DNA of 64,000 bases, taken from Iodobacter violaceini (lineage in GTDB: Bacteria; Pseudomonadota; Gammaproteobacteria; Burkholderiales; Chitinibacteraceae). The stretch lies in contig NZ_JAAOLX010000004.1 of assembly GCF_011601265.1 (NCBI RefSeq), positions 1-64,000 on the forward strand, read 5' to 3'. The notes beneath the pieces were generated by a model that worked only from the letters and a program-made list of their open reading frames with translations, was not told the origin of the DNA and searched no databases. Below are positions 25,484 through 37,694 of the stretch, piece after piece. Both the position numbers and the translations under genes were made by a program. Every line of letters begins with the position of its first letter. Position 1 is the stretch's first letter.

Positions 25484-28306
25484 TTAGAGTGAGCGGGCGA
25501 CTTCGATAATTTCGAAGATTTCCAGCTGGTCACCCAGTTGCAGATCATTGTAGTTTTTCAGACTTAAACCACATTCAAAGCCGGCCTTCACTTCCTTAGC
25601 ATCGTCTTTGTAGCGTTTCAGGCTATCGAGCGTACCCTGATGAACAACCACGTTATTACGCAGCAAGCGAACACCCGCATGGCTGCGGATCAGACCTTCC
25701 ATCACCAGACAACCCGCAATCGTGCCCACCTTGGAAACAGTAAAGACCTGACGGATCTCAACCATACCAATGATTTGTTCACGTTTTTCCGGAGCCAACA
25801 TACCTGACAGAGCCAGTTTCACGTCATCAACCACATCGTAAATGATGTTGTAGTAACGGATATCCACGCCTTCTGCTTCGGCAAGCTTACGCGCCGCTGC
25901 GTCTGCACGGGAATTGAAACCAACCACCACCGCTTTAGAAGCCAGTGCCAGGTTAATGTCAGATTCACTGATACCACCCACAGCACTGTGCAGAATCTGT
26001 ACGCGCACTTCGTCTGTAGACAGTTTTTGCAAGCTTTGTGACAACGCTTCGGCAGAACCTTGTACGTCGGCCTTGATGATGACAGGCAGATTGCGAACTT
26101 CGCCTTCTGTCATTTGCGCCATCATGTTTTCCAGCTTGGATGCCTGCTGACGAGCCAGCTTCACATCGCGGAACTTACCCTGACGGAACAGCGCAATTTC
26201 ACGCGCTTTCTTCTCATCAGTCAGCACCATCGCGTCTTCACCTGCTGCTGGCACATCCGACAGACCCAGAATTTCAACCGGAATCGAAGGACCCGCTTCA
26301 GTAATAGACTTACCATGCTCATCGATAATCGCACGAACGCGACCTGATACCTGACCAGCAAGAATCACATCACCCTTACGCAAGGTACCAGATTGGATCA
26401 GCATAGACGCAACCGGACCACGCCCCTTATCCAGACGCGCTTCGATGATAATCCCTTTCGCAGGAGCATCTTCGGCAGCAGTCAGCTCCAGCACCTCAGC
26501 CTGCAGCAAGATAGAGGAAAGCAACTCATCAATGCCCAGACCTTTTTTGGCCGAAACATCAACAAACATTGCATCACCACCCCAGTCTTCCGGCACAACT
26601 TCGTGCGTCACCAGCTCCTGGCGGATACGTTCCGGATTAGCTTCAGGCTTATCAATCTTGTTCACTGCAACCACAATCGGCACACCGGCGGCTTTCGCGT
26701 GAGCGATCGCTTCAATGGTCTGTGGCATCACGCCATCATCAGCAGCAACGACCAGCACAACGATATCCGTCAGCTTGGCACCACGTGCACGCATCGCGGT
26801 AAACGCTTCGTGACCCGGGGTATCAAGGAAGGTGATCATGCCTTTCTCGGTTTGTACATGGTACGCGCCGATATGCTGGGTAATACCACCGGCCTCACCC
26901 GACGCCACTTTGGCGGTTCGGATGTAATCCAGCAAGGATGTTTTACCGTGGTCAACGTGACCCATTACTGTTACAACCGGAGCGCGTGGCAAGAGCACGT
27001 GCTCTACAACAGCGCCATCACCCAGATAAATTTCCGGGTCATCCAGCTTGGCGGCCATTGGCGTGTGACCCATGTCCTCGACGATAATCATCGCGGTTTC
27101 CTGGTCCAGCACCTGGTTAATGGTCACCATCATGCCCATCTTCATCAGGGCCTTAACCACTTCAACCCCCTTCACAGCCATTTTGTGCGCCAGATCGGTC
27201 ACGGAAATCGTTTCCGGAACCATCACTTCATGCACTACTTTGTCAGTCGGGGCCTGGAAGCCGTGGGCATTATCCGGATTAGCGGCAACCTGACGGCCTT
27301 TGCCACCCTTCTTGCTCTTCCAGTCATTACCTGTATCGCCACCACGGCTGCGAATACCTTTCTTACCACGGCCATCACTCCATGGCTCTTTCTTGCCTGG
27401 CGCAGCAGCAGGCTTTTTATCGCCTGGTTTTGCTGCAGGAGAAGCACTGCTTGGGCTTGCGGCCGGTTTTGCTTTCGCTGCCGGAGCAGGTGCTGGCGCG
27501 GCAACCGGTGCCGGAGCAGGTACTGGGGCAGGAGCCGGTGCAACTGGCTCTGGCGCCTTCATTGGCTCATTGCGCGGCTTACGCAGCTCAACACGCATAC
27601 CCACACGCGGACGATCCGGATGGCTGGCTTGTGAAGCGCCCGGCGAAGGACGTGTCACTGCTGGCGCAGGTGCAGCAGGCTTAGCAGCGACCGGAGCCGG
27701 AGCAGGTTTTGGCGCTGGAGCAGGTGCAGGCTGGGCAGGCTTAGCAGCCGGAGCCGGAGCAGGCTTCGCGACCGGAGCTGGCGCCGGAGCAGGTGCTGCA
27801 ACAGGAGCCGGAGCCGCAACCGGCGTTTCAGCAGGCGCTTTTCCACCTTGCTTGGCGCGCATTTCTGCAGCCTGGCGGGCAAACAACTCATTCTGACGAC
27901 GGGCCTGTGCTTCGCGGGATGAGCGCTCAGCATCATCGATCACTTGCCCTGCAGCAGCAGGAGCCGCAACCGGCTCAGCAGCCCGCGGCGCGGCAGCAAT
28001 CACATCAGCAGCAGCCGATGCTTCAACAACACGCTTTTTACGCACTTCAACAGGAATCGACTTTGCTTTGCCTGTTGAGTCAGTTTTACGAATTTCAGTA
28101 TTTTGCTTACGGATTACAGTGATTTTTTTATCACCATCACCGCCATGCTTCTTTTTCAGGTGATCGAGCAGACACGCTTTGTCGCTTGCAGTAACCACAT
28201 CTACTTCACTCGATTTATTCACACCTGCTGCACGGAATTGCTCCAGCAGCTCTTGCGGTGCCATTTTAAGCTCTACCGCAAATTGGTTGACATTGAGTTC
28301 ACTCAT
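25484..28306 (-). CDS. infB: Translation initiation factor IF-2
   Basis: 940 residues. IF-2 is the GTPase that brings initiator fMet-tRNA to the 30S and helps the subunits join. An N-terminal IF2_N domain (residues 1-55) is followed by a very long Ala/Pro-rich linker (about residues 110-310, many PAPAPA runs), a second basic segment, then the G domain with [12 protein letters not shown] (G1), DTPGHEAF (G3) and NKIDKPEAN (G4), and domains II to IV. The GGGAGAG ribosome site is strong. It follows nusA by 18 bp. Confidence 0.97.
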   Translation of the reverse strand: MSELNVNQFAVELKMAPQELLEQFRAAGVNKSSEVDVVTASDKACLLDHLKKKHGGDGDKKITVIRKQNTEIRKTDSTGKAKSIPVEVRKKRVVEASAAADVIAAAPRAAEPVAAPAAAGQVIDDAERSSREAQARRQNELFARQAAEMRAKQGGKAPAETPVAAPAPVAAPAPAPAPVAKPAPAPAAKPAQPAPAPAPKPAPAPVAAKPAAPAPAVTRPSPGASQASHPDRPRVGMRVELRKPRNEPMKAPEPVAPAPAPVPAPAPVAAPAPAPAAKAKPAASPSSASPAAKPGDKKPAAAPGKKEPWSDGRGKKGIRSRGGDTGNDWKSKKGGKGRQVAANPDNAHGFQAPTDKVVHEVMVPETISVTDLAHKMAVKGVEVVKALMKMGMMVTINQVLDQETAMIIVEDMGHTPMAAKLDDPEIYLGDGAVVEHVLLPRAPVVTVMGHVDHGKTSLLDYIRTAKVASGEAGGITQHIGAYHVQTEKGMITFLDTPGHEAFTAMRARGAKLTDIVVLVVAADDGVMPQTIEAIAHAKAAGVPIVVAVNKIDKPEANPERIRQELVTHEVVPEDWGGDAMFVDVSAKKGLGIDELLSSILLQAEVLELTAAEDAPAKGIIIEARLDKGRGPVASMLIQSGTLRKGDVILAGQVSGRVRAIIDEHGKSITEAGPSIPVEILGLSDVPAAGEDAMVLTDEKKAREIALFRQGKFRDVKLARQQASKLENMMAQMTEGEVRNLPVIIKADVQGSAEALSQSLQKLSTDEVRVQILHSAVGGISESDINLALASKAVVVGFNSRADAAARKLAEAEGVDIRYYNIIYDVVDDVKLALSGMLAPEKREQIIGMVEIRQVFTVSKVGTIAGCLVMEGLIRSHAGVRLLRNNVVVHQGTLDSLKRYKDDAKEVKAGFECGLSLKNYNDLQLGDQLEIFEIIEVARSL

Positions 28307-28324
28307 GCATTTCTCTCCCGAGCG

Positions 28325-29797
28325 TTAGGCGAACCAGTGCTCGCGCGCCTTCATGATCAGTTGCTTAGCAGCTTCTTCATCAATTCCGGTCATTTCTATC
28401 AGCTCGTCGACGGCTAGTTCGGCGAGTTCGTCTCGGGTATGAACCTCTTTATCAGCCAGTAAGGCAGCAAGTTCTGGTGTCATTCCCTGAAGGCTTTTAA
28501 GGTCTTCTGCCTGATGCTCAAGCTTTTCTTCGCGGGCAATGGCTTGCGTCAGCAAGGCATCACGGGCACGAGTACGCAGCTCATTGACGGCGTCTTCATC
28601 GAAGGCCTCAATTTCCAGCATTTCAGCAATCGGCACATAAGCCACTTCTTCTAACGTGGTGAAACCTTCTTCTACAAGAACGTCCGCCACTTCTTCGTCA
28701 ACACCCAGCACATCAATAAAGAGCTGACGCACATTGGCGAACTCTTCCTGATGTTTTTGCTGTGCCTGGTCAACGGTCATGATATTGATTTTCCAGCCAG
28801 TCAGCTCGGCTGCCAATTTCACGTTCTGGCCACCGCGGCCAATGGCCATGGCCAGGTTATCTTCATCCACCACCACATCCATGCTGTGTGTTTCTTCATC
28901 AAGCATGATGGAGTTCACTTCAGCCGGAGACAGGGCGTTAATTACAAATTGCGCCGGATCCTGCGACCACAACACAATATCGACGCGCTCACCTGCCAGC
29001 TCATTCGTTACTGCATTGACGCGCGTACCACGCACACCAATACAAGTACCCTGAGGATCAACACGTGCATCGTTCGATTTTACCGCTACCTTGGCACGCG
29101 CACCCGGATCCCGCGCTACCGCCTTGATTTCAATCAGCTGATTTTCAATCTCAGGCACTTCCATTTCGAAGAGCTTGGTCATGAATTCGCTGGAAATACG
29201 CGACAACACCAGTTGCGGGCCACGACCCAGACGATCCACACGCAGCAGGAACGCTTTAACACGATCGCCTACGCGTAAGTTTTCCTTAGGAATCATCTGG
29301 TCACGCGGCAACACCGCTTCGAGCTTACCCAGCTCAAGAATGGCACTGCCACGCTCAATCCGTTTGATATTGCCTGAAACAATGAATTCGCTGCGCTGCA
29401 GAAAATCATTCAGATTTTGTTCGCGCTCTGCATCACGGATTTTTTGCAAAATCACTTGCTTGGCGGTTTGCGCACCGATGCGACCAAATTCAATCGCCTC
29501 AAGCTCTACCATCCATGTTTCGCCCACTTTCAGCTCCGGATCATATTCCGGAACATCAGTAATCGCGATCTGACGGGAAGGCTCTTCGTGATCATTGTCT
29601 TCAACCACTGTCCAGCAGCGGAAGCTACGATAATCACCGCTATCACGATCGATATCCACTTGGATATCCACGTCTTCCTCGTAGCGTTTTTTGGTCGCCG
29701 AAGCCAGTGCCATTTCCAGGGCACCAAACACGACATCTTTTTCTACGTTCTTTTCACGCGCCAGCGCGTCGACCAGCAACAGAATTTCCCGGCTCAT
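28325..29797 (-). CDS. nusA: Transcription factor NusA
   Basis: 490 residues. NusA binds RNA polymerase and nascent RNA to control pausing, termination and antitermination. An N-terminal polymerase-binding domain, an S1 domain ([20 protein letters not shown]), two KH domains ([17 protein letters not shown] and [17 protein letters not shown]) and two acidic C-terminal helix-hairpin-helix repeats (residues about 360-490) are all present. The ribosome site is GGAGGGG. It lies between rimP and infB in the classic order. Confidence 0.97.
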   Translation of the reverse strand: MSREILLLVDALAREKNVEKDVVFGALEMALASATKKRYEEDVDIQVDIDRDSGDYRSFRCWTVVEDNDHEEPSRQIAITDVPEYDPELKVGETWMVELEAIEFGRIGAQTAKQVILQKIRDAEREQNLNDFLQRSEFIVSGNIKRIERGSAILELGKLEAVLPRDQMIPKENLRVGDRVKAFLLRVDRLGRGPQLVLSRISSEFMTKLFEMEVPEIENQLIEIKAVARDPGARAKVAVKSNDARVDPQGTCIGVRGTRVNAVTNELAGERVDIVLWSQDPAQFVINALSPAEVNSIMLDEETHSMDVVVDEDNLAMAIGRGGQNVKLAAELTGWKINIMTVDQAQQKHQEEFANVRQLFIDVLGVDEEVADVLVEEGFTTLEEVAYVPIAEMLEIEAFDEDAVNELRTRARDALLTQAIAREEKLEHQAEDLKSLQGMTPELAALLADKEVHTRDELAELAVDELIEMTGIDEEAAKQLIMKAREHWFA

Positions 29798-29846
29798 CTC
29801 ACTACCCCTCCGGCAAACAACCCGAACATTCTAGGCTGATTAGTTC

Positions 29847-30281
29847 TTAAAACTGCGGCTCCAGCCGCACCTTGTCGATTTGTGATTGCGGCAGGGATAG
29901 CTCTTGTCCATCGACTTCTACGCGCACCACATCATTTTCCAGCCCAAGCAAAACACCAACGAGCTTTTTACGTTTATCCGGTAACGGCAAACGCAGCTTC
30001 ACTTTCACGACCTGCCCGGCAAAGCGAACAAAATCAGCTGCTTTTACAATTGGACGGTCCAGCCCGGGGGACGAAACCTCCAGCCGCTCGTAATTCACGC
30101 CTTCAACAATAAAAAGCCGCTCAAGGTGGTGGCTGACTGTAACGCAGTCAGTCACATTGATACCGCCTTCCTTATCTATAAAGACCCGAACCAACCCGTT
30201 TCGCGCAAGCTCCAGATCTACGAGTTCGTACCCGAGACCTGGCAGGGTGGTTTCCAGCACGTCCTGCATATTTGCTGCCAT
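29847..30281 (-). CDS. rimP: Ribosome maturation factor RimP
   Basis: 144 residues from ATG 30281 (AAGGA site; a GTG at 30296 is in frame but less likely). RimP helps assemble the 30S head. The N-terminus [40 protein letters not shown] and the motif [10 protein letters not shown] are typical. It is the first gene of the cluster, so the main promoter should lie in 30282-30639. Confidence 0.94.
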   Translation of the reverse strand: MAANMQDVLETTLPGLGYELVDLELARNGLVRVFIDKEGGINVTDCVTVSHHLERLFIVEGVNYERLEVSSPGLDRPIVKAADFVRFAGQVVKVKLRLPLPDKRKKLVGVLLGLENDVVRVEVDGQELSLPQSQIDKVRLEPQF

Positions 30282-30296
30282 ACATTCCTTTGCCAC

Positions 30297-30639
30297 TTAT
30301 CTGGCTAATTCAAAGGCAATATCCGCTTCATCCAGCCAAACATCGCTGTATATCCAATTGCATTTTCGCTGCAAATATCCACAATGACTTAGCCAGCGAA
30401 TGCCGCCGCATTTTTCTGCAAAGCAGCACCCGGAACACGATACAGGATCGCCACAAACAAAAAATGGGCTGCAAAACTGCGCCCATTTCCTTACCACTTC
30501 TCCGGCCTTTTAACCGAAGAAGGCGGGATTGTAACAGAAACAATCATTTAACGAAACAGGGAACATAGATACTTGTTAGCTTGACGCTTGCACACTAGAG
30601 TAGTGAAATTTACGTGTAATACAAACCGAGGAAAGATAG
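30297..30639. other. Intergenic region between rimP and fadD
   Basis: About 340 bp between divergent genes. No tRNA (metY is often here in other bacteria) or clear gene is seen. It must hold the promoters of the nusA-infB cluster and of fadD. A possible small hairpin with a CCGGCC core (30510-30530) is the only structure noted. Confidence 0.4.
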
Positions 30640-32301
30640 ATGGATCAAGCATGGTGGGCAAGCTATCAACCGGGTGTCCCCCGGGAAATTGACATGACTG
30701 AATTTGCCGCAATTCCCGCGGTGCTTGCTCGCTCAGTTGAGCGGTTTGGAGATCGCCCTGCATTTTTAAACATGGGCAAATCAATCACTTACACTGAGCT
30801 GGATCAACAATCCTCGGCATTTGCTGCCTATTTGCAGCACGATTTAAAACTCCCGCGCGGCTCCCGCGTAGCGGTTATGCTGCCTAATCTGCTGCAGTAT
30901 CCTATCGCGATTTTCGGCATTTTGCGCGCAGGTATGGTGGTGGTGAATGTCAACCCGCTCTATACACCGCGAGAGCTTCAGCATCAGCTGAAAGACTCCG
31001 GCGCTGCCGCTATCGTGATCCTGGCTAATTTTGCCCACACGCTGGAAGAAATCCTTGGCAGCACCGATGTAAAACATGTATTGCTGACTGAAATTGGCGA
31101 CAGGCTCAGCCTGCCCAAACGCCTGCTGGTGAATGCAGTCGTTAAACATATCAAAAAAATGGTACCGGCCTTCAACCTGCCGGGCCACACGCGTTTTAAC
31201 GATGCAATCAGCGCAGGCAGCAAGAAAAAAGTACAGCCAGTTGATCTGAACCATAGTGACATTGCCTTCTTACAATACACGGGTGGTACAACAGGGGTCG
31301 CCAAAGGCGCCATCCTCACCCACGGCAATATTGTCGCAAACATGCAACAAGCCCACGCGTGGATTGCACCTTTAGTGAACGAAGGCACAGAAATGATCGT
31401 GACTGCGCTGCCGCTCTATCACATCTTTTCACTCACCGCCAACTGTATGGTGTTCTCTAAAATTGGCGCTACCAACCTGCTGATCACCAATCCCCGTGAC
31501 ATTCCTGGCTTCGTCAAGGAAATCGGCAAATACCCGGTCACCTGCATGACCGGTGTAAATACACTGTTCAATGCACTGCTTAACCACGCCGATTTTGCCA
31601 AACTGGATTTTAGCAAATGGAAACTGGCACTCGGCGGCGGCATGGCTGTACAACATGCGGTAGCAGATCGCTGGGTAAAAACCACAGGCGTTCGCCTGAT
31701 TGAAGCTTATGGCCTGACCGAAACATCCCCCGCAGCCATGATGAATCCGATGAATCTGCCCGAATTTAACGGCATGATCGGCCTGCCGATTCCATCAACC
31801 ATTGGCGAAGTGCGTAATGAAGAAGGCAAAGCATTACCCCCTGGCGAAGCGGGCGAATTATTTATTCACGGCCCGCAGGTGATGGCCGGCTACTGGCAGC
31901 GTCCCGACGAAACAGCCAAAGTGTTAGGCAAAGACGGCTTTGTCAGTACAGGCGATGTGGCCATCATGTCTTCAACCGGTTTTTTCCGCCTGGTTGACCG
32001 CAAAAAAGACATGATCCTGGTGTCTGGCTTTAATGTTTACCCCAATGAAATTGAAGATGTGGTTGCCAGCCATCCGGGCGTATTAGAAGTAGCCTGCATC
32101 GGCGTGGACGATGAGCGCTCTGGTGAGGCCGTAAAAATCTTTGTAGTAAAGAAAGACCCTAATCTCAGCAAAGACGACATTATTGCCCACTGCAGAAAGA
32201 ACCTCACCAACTATAAAATACCGCGACAAGTGGAGTTTCGGGACAGCCTGCCCAAGTCAAATGTGGGTAAAATACTGAGACGCGAATTGCGCCCAACTTA
32301 A
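30640..32301 (+). CDS. fadD: Long-chain fatty acid-CoA ligase
   Basis: 553 residues, GAGGAAAG ribosome site. It activates long-chain fatty acids to acyl-CoA with ATP. The AMP-binding P-loop YTGGTTGVAKGA (residues about 210-221), EAYGLTETSP, STGDVAIM, and the FACS-type motif VDRKKDMILVSGFNVYPNEI are all intact, and the C-terminal Lys (SNVGKILRREL) is present. It is membrane-associated. The stop lies 11 bp before pilU, an unusual neighbour. Confidence 0.93.
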   Translation: MDQAWWASYQPGVPREIDMTEFAAIPAVLARSVERFGDRPAFLNMGKSITYTELDQQSSAFAAYLQHDLKLPRGSRVAVMLPNLLQYPIAIFGILRAGMVVVNVNPLYTPRELQHQLKDSGAAAIVILANFAHTLEEILGSTDVKHVLLTEIGDRLSLPKRLLVNAVVKHIKKMVPAFNLPGHTRFNDAISAGSKKKVQPVDLNHSDIAFLQYTGGTTGVAKGAILTHGNIVANMQQAHAWIAPLVNEGTEMIVTALPLYHIFSLTANCMVFSKIGATNLLITNPRDIPGFVKEIGKYPVTCMTGVNTLFNALLNHADFAKLDFSKWKLALGGGMAVQHAVADRWVKTTGVRLIEAYGLTETSPAAMMNPMNLPEFNGMIGLPIPSTIGEVRNEEGKALPPGEAGELFIHGPQVMAGYWQRPDETAKVLGKDGFVSTGDVAIMSSTGFFRLVDRKKDMILVSGFNVYPNEIEDVVASHPGVLEVACIGVDDERSGEAVKIFVVKKDPNLSKDDIIAHCRKNLTNYKIPRQVEFRDSLPKSNVGKILRRELRPT

Positions 32302-32312
32302 ATGAGCTTTTC

Positions 32313-33452
32313 ATGAATCTTTTGCCGTTTTTTAAACTGATGGCGGAGCGTAATGCTTCAGACCTTTTTCTTGCTGCTCAGTCGCCGATTGTGATCAAAA
32401 TTGATGGCCAGTGTTACCCGGTCAACAATCAGGTTTTAGCCCCTGAGCATGTAAAGCAATTAGCCTATCAGTTAATGACGCCAGAGCGGATTGCCGAGTT
32501 TGAAAACACGCTGGAAATGAACTTTGCCTACCCTGTTGCCGGGGTAGGCAGTTTTCGGATTAACATCTTCAGAGCGCGCGGCTCAGTTTCCATGGTGGCG
32601 CGTTTTATTCGCAGCAACATCCCCTCTTTTGAAGAATTGCGTGTTCCTCCCATTCTGAAAGATCTGATCATGGAGAAGCACGGCATTATTTTGGTGGTTG
32701 GGGCAACCGGCTCGGGCAAGTCATCCACCATGGCCGCCATGCTGAATCATCGCAATGAAAACCATGCAGGCCATATTTTAACGATGGAAGACCCCATCGA
32801 GTTTCTGCATAAACACAAAAAATCGCTGGTGAATCAGCGCGAAATTGGGATCGACACCAAGAGTTATCATGAGGCACTGAAAAACGCGATGCGCGAAGCC
32901 CCCAATGTGCTGATGATTGGTGAAATCCGTGACCAGGAAACCATGACGCATGCAATGCAATACGCGCAAGCAGGCCATTTGTGCATTTCCACTTTGCACG
33001 CTAATAACAGCTACCACTCACTTTCCCGCATCGTCAATTTTTACCCGCAAGAATCACGCGAAGCCCTGCTCTATGATTTATCGTCTTCGCTCAAAGCCAT
33101 TGTTTCGCAGCGGCTGGTAAAAAACAAAGAAGGCAAGCTGGTTGCTGCGGTTGAGGTGTTGCTCAACACCCCGCGTATTGCAGAACTCATCCGCGCCGGT
33201 GAGCTGAGCGATATCAAACAGGCTATGGAACAAAGCCTTTCGGAAGGCTCGCAAACCTTTGAACAAGCCCTTTATAAGCTCTATCGTAATGGCGAAGTTG
33301 AGCTGGATGAAGCACTGAAAAGTGCCGATTCGGCCACCAATCTCTCCTGGCTGGTGAACAACGCTCAGCCACTTACCGAGCACCAGAACAGCAAGCCAGA
33401 CGACAAACCCGATGCCGCACCGGATATGTCTTTTGATATTTCACTGCATTAA
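32313..33452 (+). CDS. pilU: Type IV pilus retraction ATPase PilU
   Basis: 379 residues, the PilU length; PilT is shorter. It is a hexameric ATPase aiding pilus retraction and twitching. An N-terminal PAS-like part is followed by Walker A GATGSGKSST (130-139), the Asp box MEDPIEFLH, Walker B VLMIGEIRDQETM and the His box GHLCISTLHANN. The C-terminal tail after residue 345 is variable. PilT, usually just upstream, is not here; fadD is instead, with 11 bp between. Confidence 0.92.
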   Translation: MNLLPFFKLMAERNASDLFLAAQSPIVIKIDGQCYPVNNQVLAPEHVKQLAYQLMTPERIAEFENTLEMNFAYPVAGVGSFRINIFRARGSVSMVARFIRSNIPSFEELRVPPILKDLIMEKHGIILVVGATGSGKSSTMAAMLNHRNENHAGHILTMEDPIEFLHKHKKSLVNQREIGIDTKSYHEALKNAMREAPNVLMIGEIRDQETMTHAMQYAQAGHLCISTLHANNSYHSLSRIVNFYPQESREALLYDLSSSLKAIVSQRLVKNKEGKLVAAVEVLLNTPRIAELIRAGELSDIKQAMEQSLSEGSQTFEQALYKLYRNGEVELDEALKSADSATNLSWLVNNAQPLTEHQNSKPDDKPDAAPDMSFDISLH

Positions 33453-33590
33453 TCCGAGCCTGCCGCCGGGCATCTGATCCGCGCTGCCGGCACGATCCCT
33501 TCCGCTGTATTTCATCCTGCGGGCGATATCACATCGCCCGCACCGCCCCATTGTTGTAAAATCCCCCATCCCATAAGGAAGACAGCAGCA

Positions 33591-33938
33591 ATGAAGCTCT
33601 ATGGCATCCCCAATTGCGACACCGTTAAAAAAGCAAAAACATGGCTCAGCGGGCAGGGCTATGATTTTGAATGGCATGACTATAAAAAATCAGGCATCAG
33701 CGCCCCGCTTTTGGAAACATGGATTGCGCAAGTGGGCTGGGAAACCCTGCTCAACCGCCAGGGTGCCACATGGCGCAAATTAGACGACGCCACCAAGGCT
33801 TCAATCGACAATAAAGAGGCCGCAATCGCCTTAATGATAATGCAAACCTCAATCATTAAGCGCCCGGTACTCGACAACAATGGTACGATCACGGTCGGCT
33901 TCAAACCCGAAGTCTACGCATCACTTTTTAGAGACTGA
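33591..33938 (+). CDS. ArsC/Spx-family reductase-like protein
   Basis: 115 residues with an AAGGA site. The fold is the thioredoxin-like ArsC type: GIPNCDTVKKAKTWL has the single catalytic-type Cys (residue 7), and VLDNNGTITVGFKPEVY is the C-terminal motif of YffB-like members. The exact substrate is unknown; YffB-type proteins probably use glutathione. It lies 9 bp before dapE, and this pairing with dapE is common in betaproteobacteria and gammaproteobacteria. Confidence 0.85.
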   Translation: MKLYGIPNCDTVKKAKTWLSGQGYDFEWHDYKKSGISAPLLETWIAQVGWETLLNRQGATWRKLDDATKASIDNKEAAIALMIMQTSIIKRPVLDNNGTITVGFKPEVYASLFRD

Positions 33939-35078
<1,140 letters not shown>

Positions 35079-35147
35079 TTAAATACGCAATAAGGGCAAG
35101 CCCAAAGGCTTGCCCTATTTTCACATCATTGATTTTCAAACAAGGCA

Positions 35148-35573
35148 TCAGCCTTTCAGCTTAATAAAATAGGCCATCACCCGCCAGCTATCATTCTTTT
35201 CCCGAAATGGCACAACCGTTTCAATGGCTTTTATTTTATTCTCAAACTGACTTTCATATTGCAAAACAAGGTAATCACCTTCGGGCAAACTGGGCACAGT
35301 GCGGGTGAATTCTGCAGACTTAAACCGGCGCGAAACCACCTTACCCAAACGGGCACGCACCGATACAGCCCCCTCCTCCCATTTACGTTTACTCATTGTT
35401 TCATGCAAATGATCAGAAAGCTGCTCCCAGCTGCGCGCGTAATCACCTTCATCCTGCAACCCCAGCCAGGACTTAGCCGCCTCATGCGCCTTTGCCACGC
35501 TCTCCGCCCGTACGCTGCCTGCAAAACCCAAAGAAATGCCGAACACCAATAAGATTGAAAAAATATACCGCAC
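35148..35573 (-). CDS. DUF4019 secreted protein
   Basis: 141 residues from a GTG start with a very good GGAGGTG ribosome site. A signal peptide covers residues 1-23 (ending SVRA). The rest (AAKSWLGLQDEGDYARSWEQ, and GDYLVLQYESQFENK) is the pattern of DUF4019, a periplasmic cystatin/NTF2-like fold with unknown role. It is followed by the DUF418-like gene upstream on the same strand, with a gap of about 40 bp. Confidence 0.75.
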   Translation of the reverse strand: MRYIFSILLVFGISLGFAGSVRAESVAKAHEAAKSWLGLQDEGDYARSWEQLSDHLHETMSKRKWEEGAVSVRARLGKVVSRRFKSAEFTRTVPSLPEGDYLVLQYESQFENKIKAIETVVPFREKNDSWRVMAYFIKLKG

Positions 35574-35616
35574 TGCTCACCTCCACTTCACATCTTTATT
35601 TAATATCCGGCCAAGA

Positions 35617-36678
35617 TCAGCGGCTCACCCGCCGCAACATGCCTTCTAATGGCCCCTGCGAAAAAGACTTACGCCAGTAACTTGCAAACACCACTGCCAG
35701 CATACAAAACAACAGAGCACTCGATACTGAAAATGCTAAAGATTGATTTTCCAGCATACCCAGAGACTCCAGCAGCCCCATTCCCAAAATGACATGCGCC
35801 AGATAAAAAGTCAGCCCCAGCTGGCCCGTATATACAAAGGGCATCAGCCACGATTTTTGCCCAAACTTTTCCCCCATGGCCACGCAAAGCGTAATGATCA
35901 CAATGGCACTGCCCGATGCACCGATAAAATACACCGGCAAAGGAGGCATAGGCACCGTACTGAAAAAAACCTCATAAGCCGAAGGCATACCCATCAGCAA
36001 GGCATAAGGCAGAAACAATACAATCAACTCAGCCAGCACTGCAGCAAATAAACCTAATAAAAACAAACGCTCACGCACAGCAACATGGCCTAAATTTTGC
36101 CGGCCGATCACCATACCCAACAATAAAAACCCCAGCCATGGCAAAACAGGATGAAAACCATTAAAAAGCAAATGGCGAATAAAACCGGGGACAGTCCACA
36201 AATCAGCATACGACAAGGTTTTCCAATCCCACGCCGTGCTGTAATTCAGCATAACAAACAATGTTGTCGAAATAATTAACAGCAAAACAATCAAAGCCAG
36301 GATAGAGCGGCTGGACAGCACCAGGCATAAAGTCCCCGCCAGGATATACATGCCATAATAATGCAAGATATCAGCAGGCCAGATTTCTATATATAAAAGC
36401 CCGAGCACAAATAAAAACCCTGCGCGCTTTAACAGCACTTTACGTATACCCGCCAATGCTACTGAATCACCCAAAAACTGCCGGGCAAGCAAAGACAAGC
36501 CCACCCCGGCCAAAATAACAAACAAGGCAGAAGCCCGGCCATCAATTACGTTGACGATATTAAGCCAGGCCGCGTTTTCACTGGCATGGGCATGCATGAC
36601 TATTTTAAAATTAACAATCACCATCCCAAAAATAGCTAAAGCACGGGCCAAATCGAAACCCAGAATTCGTTGTTTCAT
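35617..36678 (-). CDS. Multi-pass membrane protein (DUF418/acyltransferase-like)
   Basis: 353 residues with about nine or ten membrane segments and a GGGAG site. The start RILGFDLARALAIFGMVIVN is that of DUF418 and heparan-alpha-glucosaminide acetyltransferase-like proteins, thought to move acyl groups across the inner membrane. FVILAGVGLSLL and PVLPWLGFLLLGMVIGR support it. The substrate is unknown. Confidence 0.7.
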   Translation of the reverse strand: MKQRILGFDLARALAIFGMVIVNFKIVMHAHASENAAWLNIVNVIDGRASALFVILAGVGLSLLARQFLGDSVALAGIRKVLLKRAGFLFVLGLLYIEIWPADILHYYGMYILAGTLCLVLSSRSILALIVLLLIISTTLFVMLNYSTAWDWKTLSYADLWTVPGFIRHLLFNGFHPVLPWLGFLLLGMVIGRQNLGHVAVRERLFLLGLFAAVLAELIVLFLPYALLMGMPSAYEVFFSTVPMPPLPVYFIGASGSAIVIITLCVAMGEKFGQKSWLMPFVYTGQLGLTFYLAHVILGMGLLESLGMLENQSLAFSVSSALLFCMLAVVFASYWRKSFSQGPLEGMLRRVSR

Positions 36679-36708
36679 TTCAACACTCCCGCATCAAAAC
36701 CATTTGAC

Positions 36709-37482
36709 TCAGAATGAATAACCCACAGCAAGAGAAGCAGAAGGATTCGTTTTTGATTCTGTCAAAGGGCTATTCTCAGCATTCTTCAATAAACGTTTCA
36801 CACCCACTGATGAAGAAATTCCCCAATTTTTATCGAATTGATGGTTCCATGTCAGAGTTAAGCTGCCTGTATCAAAACCAGCCTCAGGCGAATACATTTT
36901 GTAACCAGAGGCCAGGCTTTGCGCTGCGGTTACGCCATAATAGGTTTGCGCATATTTAGCGTCGGCATAATGAGCAAAGGTGCTTATTGAAACTTGATTT
37001 GCTTCGGTCGTATAAACAGGCACAGCCAGCGTCACATGATAAGCGTTGCCATTTTCTCTGTGATTAAGCTTTAATTCTGCCCCCAGCGATAAATGCGCCA
37101 CATCCCATAAATTAACACCCCCCTCTAAATTTAATAGCGCCGAGTTTTTAATATCGCCCATCCCCTTAAATTTACTTTTTGTATCGGAGATATTAGTAAT
37201 ATCATCCCCACGGCTGCCGCCATAAGCCAATGCAATACTGCCATCGAAAATGCCTTTTTCAGCCTGAAAGCCAATACCGCGCATGCCCGCAAAAAAACCA
37301 TTTGCGGCCTGATAATCCGCATATAAGAGAGGGAATACCTTATTATTTTCTCCCCCCACAAACTCCGGCCCGTATGCCACCCCCACCGCAAGCGTAATTT
37401 TGGATTCATCTTTTGGCTGATCTGCCGCATAGAGGGGCGCAACCATGAACAGAGAAACTAAGGTAATAATATGACGCATCAT
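36709..37482 (-). CDS. MipA/OmpV family outer membrane protein
   Basis: 257 residues. A signal peptide (residues 1-19, ending LYAA) precedes an all-beta barrel with alternating residues and a terminal aromatic (VGYSF), typical of outer membrane proteins. The start KITLAVGVAYGPEFVGGENN, then VFPLLYADYQ, is the MipA/OmpV pattern. In other bacteria MipA members scaffold murein enzymes or are antibiotic-induced. Here it is divergent from a two-component system that may regulate it. Confidence 0.82.
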   Translation of the reverse strand: MMRHIITLVSLFMVAPLYAADQPKDESKITLAVGVAYGPEFVGGENNKVFPLLYADYQAANGFFAGMRGIGFQAEKGIFDGSIALAYGGSRGDDITNISDTKSKFKGMGDIKNSALLNLEGGVNLWDVAHLSLGAELKLNHRENGNAYHVTLAVPVYTTEANQVSISTFAHYADAKYAQTYYGVTAAQSLASGYKMYSPEAGFDTGSLTLTWNHQFDKNWGISSSVGVKRLLKNAENSPLTESKTNPSASLAVGYSF

Positions 37483-37694
37483 GCCTTCCCGCTTTTTGAA
37501 AGTAAGCCATATTAAAGCCTGACTCTGTAAAGTTCCCCTATTAGCTGTCTATAAATTGTCGGTAAATTGTAAATAAGCAAAAGATAAATAAAGATGTATA
37601 GAAAGTGTAGATCTTTGCAATGAAGTGTCTTTCCCCAAGCCATCACTGGCAAGCGCTTGTACAATACCGTTGCATAACAAACCAAGGGTAAATA

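Noticed and set aside
27480..27840. Short regular repeats that might be a CRISPR
   Set aside because: They are codon-level PAPA repeats in infB, without spacers.
26393..27896. Long plus-strand open frames of 413 and 198 codons opposite infB
   Set aside because: They are the complement of the repetitive Ala/Pro-rich and G-domain coding of infB, which is a certain gene on the other strand.
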